Source of the DNA: Gemmatimonadota bacterium
GTDB lineage: Bacteria > Gemmatimonadota > Gemmatimonadetes > Longimicrobiales > Gaopeijiaceae
Direction: 5' to 3'
Length of the DNA stretch: 38,543 nucleotides
Assembly (NCBI GenBank): GCA_021295835.1
Contig: JAGWBP010000017.1
Location: 503-39,045 of the forward strand
The notes under the pieces are model-generated. The model did no database searches, was not told where the DNA came from, and saw nothing but the letters and a program-made list of their open reading frames with translations. Made by a program: the position numbers and the translations under genes. Positions 34,159-38,543 of this stretch are shown one piece after another. How positions within the stretch are numbered: the stretch's first letter is position 1; every line of letters begins with the position of its first letter.

Positions 34159-34503
34159 CTACCTGGAGGCGTAGAGGCCGTCGGTCTTCGCCGCCATCAC
34201 GAAGTCGTTCACATGCAGGTTGCGGATCTTGTGCGTCCACCAGGCGACGGTGACTCGGCCCCACTCGGTGAGGATCGCCGGGTGGTGTCCCTCCTCCTCG
34301 GCGATCTCGCCTACCCGGTTCGAGAAGGCTATCGCCGAGACGAAGTCGCCGAAGTTGAAGACCCGCTCGAGCCTGGGCACGCCGTAGCGCTCCACGATCT
34401 CCCAATCCGGGACCAGCCTGCCGTACTCCGCACGTTCGGCGTCGGTGGCCGGGGGCGACCCCGCGCGACACGCCTCGCAGCTCCTGCTCGCCAGCTCGTT
34501 CAT
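34159..34503 (-). CDS. phhB: Pterin-4a-carbinolamine dehydratase
   Basis: A 114-residue dehydratase that recycles the pterin cofactor of aromatic amino acid hydroxylases, or may serve molybdopterin metabolism. The active-site motif EEEGHHPAI is followed by WGRVTVAWWTHKI and LHVNDFVMAAKTDGLY, all standard. ATG 34503 gives a normal length. Two Cys near the N-terminus (SCEAC) are also present. No phenylalanine hydroxylase is in the window. It is convergent with the efflux gene and divergent from the next membrane protein gene. Confidence 0.9.
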   Translation of the reverse strand: MNELASRSCEACRAGSPPATDAERAEYGRLVPDWEIVERYGVPRLERVFNFGDFVSAIAFSNRVGEIAEEEGHHPAILTEWGRVTVAWWTHKIRNLHVNDFVMAAKTDGLYASR

Positions 34504-34658
34504 GGAAACCAATCTACGGGAGATGCCGGGAACCCGATAGAGATCGCGCCATGCGAGGCGCCGGGCACCTCCCGCCTGCTGCCCCTTTCCGCGCGATCGC
34601 ACCGCCCCTACCTTGGCCCCGCACGCAGCCCTCCCTCTTTCGGCCCAAGGAGCAAGTC

Positions 34659-35213
34659 ATGGTTCCCACTCTTTCGCTCTGGCTTCCCGTCCTGCTATCG
34701 GCGGCGGCCGCCTTCGCGGCTAGCACGGTCATCCACATGCTGCTCGGCTACCACGCCCGCGACTTCAGGAAGGCCCCCGACGAGGACGGCCTCATGGAGG
34801 CGCTGCGCGGTTTTGACCTCGCCCCCGGCGACTACGTCGCCCCGAAGGCGGGCAGCGTCAAGGAGATGGGCAGCGAGGAGTTCCGCGCGAAGCACGAGCG
34901 CGGCCCGTCGGTGATGCTGACCGTGATGCCGCCTGGCGCGGGAATGGCCAGGCAGATGGTCCTCTGGTTCGTCCTCTGCGCCGTCGTCAGCCTCTTCGCC
35001 GCCTACGTGACAGCTCTGGCGAACGGTCCCGGCGCCGACTACATGAGCGTCTTCCGGTTCGCGAGCACGACCGCCTTCGCGGGGTACGCCCTGGGTGCTC
35101 CCGTGCGTTCGATCTGGTTCGGGCAGAGCTGGGGCGCGACCGCGCGCAACATGCTCGACGGCCTGATCTACGCGCTGCTGACCGGGGGCGTCTTCGGGTG
35201 GCTCTGGCCGTAG
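34659..35213 (+). CDS. Predicted four-helix membrane protein
   Basis: A 184-residue integral membrane protein that I do not assign to a named family. Hydrophobic segments lie at about 4-28, 87-113, 125-145 and 163-183. The soluble loop between helices 1 and 2 contains RKAPDEDGLMEALR and PGDYVAPKAGSVKEM. ATG 34659 has AAGGAG seven bases upstream. Its 3' end overlaps the convergent transporter gene by 46 bases. Confidence 0.8.
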   Translation: MVPTLSLWLPVLLSAAAAFAASTVIHMLLGYHARDFRKAPDEDGLMEALRGFDLAPGDYVAPKAGSVKEMGSEEFRAKHERGPSVMLTVMPPGAGMARQMVLWFVLCAVVSLFAAYVTALANGPGADYMSVFRFASTTAFAGYALGAPVRSIWFGQSWGATARNMLDGLIYALLTGGVFGWLWP

Positions 35214-36451
35214 CGTCCGGCGCGGCGCTTCAGGAGGCGTAGGCGCAGGACCGGGCGCGACTCCTCCGCCCACCACACAGCCCAAAGCACCCCCGCGCCC
35301 GCCAGGGCGAAGGCGGCGGTCTGCGCGTACATCGTCCCGTCGAAGCTCTGACCCACGAGAGCTCCGAGTGGCAGTCCGATGAAGGTCGTGAGGGAGGCGA
35401 CGACTGCCGCGCCCACCCCTGCGATGTGGCCCAGTGGCTCCATGGCCAGCGCGTTCAGATTCCCGAATAGGAGGCCGATGCAGAAGAAGACGGCAAGCAG
35501 ATATGCCATTAGGAGCCAGAAGGCTGGCAGTCCTGCGAAGGCGAATGACAGCGCCAGGAATGCCGTCGACACCACGGTCAGCGTCAGGGCAGCCGCCCTC
35601 GCGAGGCGCCGCATCCCGTGCTCCACCACCAGGCGTCCGTTCAGCAGGGAGGCGCACCCGAAGGCCAGCGACAGGACTCCGAACCAGAGCGCAAAGAGCG
35701 ATCCGGTGTTGTAGGCATCCCGAAATATCTGCTCGGACGAGCTCAGGTACGCCAGGAATGGGGCAAAGACGAATCCGGTCGCAAGCGTGTATCCGAGCGC
35801 CGTGCGCGACCGGATCACCTCGAGCGCGGCCTGGCCGACGACGAGGAAGGACAGGGGTAGCCGTCGGGCGGCGGGAAGCGTCTCGGGCTGTCGAACCCAG
35901 AACCACACCAGCGCAAGGGAGGCGACGGAAAAGATGGCTGCAAAGATCGAGCGCCAATCCCCGACCCACAGGATCGCCTGGCCGAGCGCCGGCGCGACGG
36001 TGGGCACGAGGATGAAGATCGACATGGCAAAGGACATCAGACGCGCCATCTGCCGACCTTCGTACTGGTCGCGCACCATGGCGATGGTGACGATCCTGGG
36101 CGCTGCGACCCCTATGCCCTGTAGGACACGGCCCGCGATCATCATTGGAAAGGTGGACGCCAAGATGCTCACCAGGCATCCCGCCATGTAGGCCAGCAGG
36201 CCTGCGGCGATCGTCGGCCTGCGCCCGATACGGTCCGATAGCGGACCAAAGAGGATCTGGCCGAGGGCGATCCCGAGGAAGATCGCCGTGATGACGTGCT
36301 GCGTGTCGTTGCGCCGCACAACGCCCAGGTCGCGGCCGATATCGGGGAGCGCCGGGAGCATCGCGTCGATGGATAGAGCAACGAGCGACATCAACAGCGC
36401 GACGAGAGCGACGAACTCACCGGTGCGTAGCTTGGCTCCAGACCGGGTCAT
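35168..36451 (-). CDS. Bcr/CflA-family MFS drug transporter
   Basis: A 427-residue twelve-helix major facilitator of the Bcr/CflA subfamily, which exports drugs such as bicyclomycin or sulfonamides in E. coli. LSIDAMLPALPDIGRDLGV is the typical first helix; motif A is GPLSDRIGRRP, and GRVLQGIGVAAPRIVTIAMVRDQYEG is the hallmark of helix 4 and the loop after it. The C-terminus is basic. ATG 36451 is used. The substrate cannot be predicted. Confidence 0.9.
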   Translation of the reverse strand: MTRSGAKLRTGEFVALVALLMSLVALSIDAMLPALPDIGRDLGVVRRNDTQHVITAIFLGIALGQILFGPLSDRIGRRPTIAAGLLAYMAGCLVSILASTFPMMIAGRVLQGIGVAAPRIVTIAMVRDQYEGRQMARLMSFAMSIFILVPTVAPALGQAILWVGDWRSIFAAIFSVASLALVWFWVRQPETLPAARRLPLSFLVVGQAALEVIRSRTALGYTLATGFVFAPFLAYLSSSEQIFRDAYNTGSLFALWFGVLSLAFGCASLLNGRLVVEHGMRRLARAAALTLTVVSTAFLALSFAFAGLPAFWLLMAYLLAVFFCIGLLFGNLNALAMEPLGHIAGVGAAVVASLTTFIGLPLGALVGQSFDGTMYAQTAAFALAGAGVLWAVWWAEESRPVLRLRLLKRRAGRYGQSHPKTPPVSSA

Positions 36452-36468
36452 CGGGATCTACCTCCAAG

Positions 36469-36738
36469 GTGGGCGTCGACTCCGGATCGGGCAGCGCGAC
36501 GGCGGCAACCCCCACGGGCGCCACCATGGGCATCCTCTGGGGCCTCTACTACGAAGGTGGCGAGTACATCCTCATCGAGATAGGCGGGGAAGGGAGCCGG
36601 GCGATCGTCCGGACTTACGCGGGGGGTTGCCGATCTGGGGCGACCGGAACCACTCGCGCCTGCGGAACCTCGCGCCTGCCGCCCGCGATCCCGACAGGGG
36701 GAAGCGGCCGGAAGCTGGTCGCCGCCTTCTTCCAGTAG
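36469..36738 (+). CDS. Possible 89-residue hypothetical protein
   Basis: A GTG-started frame divergent from the transporter. The stretch GILWGLYYEGGEYILIEIGG has strong GC at third positions, as expected for coding DNA here, but the second half is less convincing. No family is recognised and there is no clear Shine-Dalgarno site. It may be the surviving end of a longer gene. Confidence 0.3.
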   Translation: MGVDSGSGSATAATPTGATMGILWGLYYEGGEYILIEIGGEGSRAIVRTYAGGCRSGATGTTRACGTSRLPPAIPTGGSGRKLVAAFFQ

Positions 36739-36740
36739 TG

Positions 36741-36767
36741 GTATCATTGCCCACGGCCGAATGATAC
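36741..36767. promoter_or_regulatory. Inverted repeat GTATCATT / AATGATAC
   Basis: Perfect 8-bp arms (36741-36748 and 36760-36767) around an 11-base spacer, just after the small ORF. An operator or a remnant of a mobile-element end are both possible. The remaining bases to 36825 show no gene. Confidence 0.35.
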
Positions 36768-36825
36768 TACCGCCTGGGAGCCTAGCTGATTGGTCGGCTA
36801 CATGCTCCAGCCTAAGCGCAACAAC

Positions 36826-38103
36826 TCAATGGTGCTCCGAGAGGGGGGGCACGGTGATCATGAGCTCGTGAGGTAACATCCGCCCGGGAGCTCTTTCCGC
36901 AGTGTCGTGATCGGAGGTGCTACCGGGCCGTCCACTGAGCTGCACGCGATCATACTCAGTCCCGTCTTCCGTTCCGATGAGCCATAGGTCGGCCATTGTC
37001 GTGGTGAGGTTACGAAAGATCAGCAGGAGGGCATCCTGACCATCTACCAGAAGATGCATACCCCAATCGTACAAGATAATGGAGTATGTACGGTATTGGT
37101 CGAGTGAAACGAGAGGCGAATTGCCCTCAAAAACTTCCATCCATTCTTGATCCCAACGATGGACGCGCCAGTTAGCGTCGTCATCGAAATCCCCTAGAAG
37201 GAGCCGGTACCTTTCATCTGCGCTGGGGAGCCAGATCACGCCAGTCAGTCCTCCTGTCTCAATTCTCGTAGTGATATCCAGATAAAACTCATCAACGTTC
37301 TCACCTGATCGCGCTGCAATACCGTAATCGCCGCTACCGAGAAACGTCACCACGAGTGCTTCATCTACGATCGTCAGCTCGGTATCTTCGTTGAGCGTCT
37401 CCCAGTCGTCAAGACTCGCATCGCTATCGAATTCATCAACGAACACCAATTCCGGTGCCCATACGGTAACCGATATAGTCCCGCTCCCCTGGCCGCCGTG
37501 GCGATTCGTTGCCGTCAACATCACCTGAGCCTGCCCTTCCGACGTACCAGTGAAATACGCAAGGCTATCGGTCAGGCCAACGATCAACCCAGGAAAATCG
37601 GATGTGGCTTCGAAGGTCATCTCCTTCCCGGCTGGCTCGAACAACTGGTACAGGTCCCATGTCCCGAACCTACCGACCCCGACTGCGTCTGCGGTAACTG
37701 CTCCGGTGAACATCGGCGGCTCGCTGGTCACGAGCACCTGGAATTCGACGCTCTCGGAGTTTCCACCGTCGTCGGTGGCCGTCACTGTGACAGTTGTCTG
37801 ACCAGGCGATGCCCCTCGAAGTGCCACGTCCGATCCACTACTAATAGACGCCTCGACAATCGACGAGTAGGCCGAGAAAGCCGAATAACTCAGTGTGCCA
37901 CCGCCGGAGTGCTCGAAGCATGTCTCCACGGTGGATGTTTCGTCTACGTCGATGGTCTGCTGGGGAATGGTCTCACTCCCGGCACAGAGAGTTGGCCTAC
38001 CGGACGAGCATGAGAGGGCCACCAGGACTGCGGTTGCGACGGACAGTTGTAGTAGGGTGGTCGGTATGGTGGGCTCTCCCTTCGAGATTGGAATTGCAAG
38101 CAA
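36826..38103 (-). CDS. Secreted lipoprotein with Ig-like and LamG-like domains
   Basis: A predicted exported protein. A signal peptide ends in a lipobox (VATAVLVALSCSS). Ig-like beta modules follow (PGQTTVTVTATDDGGNSESV; GQAQVMLTATNRHGGQGSGTISVTV), then a concanavalin-like jelly-roll segment (FVDEFDSDASLDDWETL ... GIAARSGENVDEFYLDITTR ... YRTYSIILYDWGMHLLVDGQ) like those used to bind sugars or surfaces. The best Shine-Dalgarno (AAGGGAG) is followed 8 bases later by ATA (38067), not a normal start; TTG 38103 is the nearest accepted start. Base use is clearly AT-richer than in the neighbours, suggesting transfer. Confidence 0.7.
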   Translation of the reverse strand: MLAIPISKGEPTIPTTLLQLSVATAVLVALSCSSGRPTLCAGSETIPQQTIDVDETSTVETCFEHSGGGTLSYSAFSAYSSIVEASISSGSDVALRGASPGQTTVTVTATDDGGNSESVEFQVLVTSEPPMFTGAVTADAVGVGRFGTWDLYQLFEPAGKEMTFEATSDFPGLIVGLTDSLAYFTGTSEGQAQVMLTATNRHGGQGSGTISVTVWAPELVFVDEFDSDASLDDWETLNEDTELTIVDEALVVTFLGSGDYGIAARSGENVDEFYLDITTRIETGGLTGVIWLPSADERYRLLLGDFDDDANWRVHRWDQEWMEVFEGNSPLVSLDQYRTYSIILYDWGMHLLVDGQDALLLIFRNLTTTMADLWLIGTEDGTEYDRVQLSGRPGSTSDHDTAERAPGRMLPHELMITVPPLSEHH

Positions 38104-38193
38104 CGGGCGAGCACAGACTGCAGCGTACTCCGATAATGTGGCGACCAGACTAGGGGAACGGCGCCTGGAGCGCAAGCCGCATCCTGGGAGCGG

Positions 38194-38543
38194 TTGGGCA
38201 GCACTCCCGCCCCCTCCACCCCCGCGACCCTGAGGGTGGGTCCAGCGCGGGTGACGTGCGCGCTCACCGACGACTTCTGCCCGGTGGTGAATGGCGAGCC
38301 CTACGGGGACCTCATCACCGGCTTCGACTACGAGCCCGGCGATCATTACGTCCTCGACGCGAGTCTGTACGAGGACGGCCGCTATCTGTCGAGCGGGATC
38401 GTCTCCCGAACCGTGGCGGCGGGCGTCGGGGAGGAGATAATCGCGCTCGGGCGCGGCCGGGTGGAGTGCGGCGACGGCCATCCCGGGTACTGCAAGCTGG
38501 TCGATGGCGTTCCCTTCCGGGGCGAGATCGTGGGTTTCGACCC
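38194..38543 (+). CDS. DUF4377-like protein, partial at right edge
   Basis: A frame running off the window. After a Pro/Ala-rich linker (STPAPSTPATLRVGPARVTC) come two similar units, CPVVNGEPYGDLITGFDYEPG and CKLVDGVPFRGEIVGFD, the pattern of DUF4377 domains found in secreted bacterial proteins. No signal peptide precedes it. The frame is closed by a TAA at 38134, and only TTG 38194 or GTG 38236 can start it. Either the N-terminus was lost or the gene is frameshifted. It is divergent from the lipoprotein gene. Confidence 0.55.
   Translation, partial: MGSTPAPSTPATLRVGPARVTCALTDDFCPVVNGEPYGDLITGFDYEPGDHYVLDASLYEDGRYLSSGIVSRTVAAGVGEEIIALGRGRVECGDGHPGYCKLVDGVPFRGEIVGFD

Noticed and set aside
1..38543. 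CRISPR arrays, prophage or toxin-antitoxin loci.
   Set aside because: No regularly spaced repeats, phage structural genes or recognisable toxin-antitoxin pairs were seen on either strand.

Overview
The window is GC-rich, densely coding DNA from a Gram-negative (diderm) bacterium. A TonB-dependent receptor paired with a DUF4249-type lipoprotein, a type IV pilus alignment complex with its secretin, an OprM-type outer-membrane factor and several lipobox signal peptides all imply an outer membrane. TrmFO in a topA-trmFO-xerC-hslV-hslU order, together with the TonB/DUF4249 pair, suggests Gemmatimonadota or a nearby phylum. That is an inference from gene content, not a phylogenetic test.

Layout. 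(1) 224-8088, plus strand: tRNA-Leu(UAG), then a protein quality-control block tig-clpP-clpX-lon, then engB, a doubtful 58-codon ORF, a small membrane protein and a zinc-ribbon (zf-TFIIB) protein whose C-terminus looks frameshifted. (2) 8089-8581: no convincing gene; two directly repeated 20-mers look like one end of an insertion sequence. (3) 8582-11690, minus: TonB-dependent receptor followed by its lipoprotein partner, with a run of nine C upstream of the receptor. (4) 12081-30192, minus: a long co-directional series. In transcription order it is prepilin, PilX-like pilin, pilM, pilN, pilO, pilP, pilQ, aroC, aroK, topA, trmFO (gutted by an internal deletion), xerC, hslV, hslU, argF, gcvT and a sigma-54 activator. 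Many junctions overlap by 4 bases or abut. It joins two classic neighbourhoods, pilMNOPQ-aro and topA-trmFO-xerC-hslVU. (5) 30374-38543: accessory region with glutaminyl cyclotransferase, class V aminotransferase, OprM-like factor, pterin dehydratase, a membrane protein, a Bcr/CflA transporter, an AT-richer Ig-like lipoprotein, and a DUF4377-like gene cut by the window edge.

The most unusual signal is a dispersed palindromic element of about 155-176 bp with near-perfect terminal inverted repeats (GCAGYCCGTGGA). It is present as two full copies (30164-30339, 31186-31340), one truncated copy (19053-19119) and one decayed half-copy (about 6728-6785), all in the same orientation. It is open in several reading frames. 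One copy appears to supply the start codon and leader of a prepilin, and two copies bracket the glutaminyl cyclotransferase gene. Other notable points are the trmFO internal deletion, a canonical EF-hand-type loop inside the PilQ secretin, a degenerate receiver domain on the sigma-54 activator, and a perfect 12-bp inverted repeat upstream of argF beside ATGTAAT-type palindromes that recur downstream of lon.
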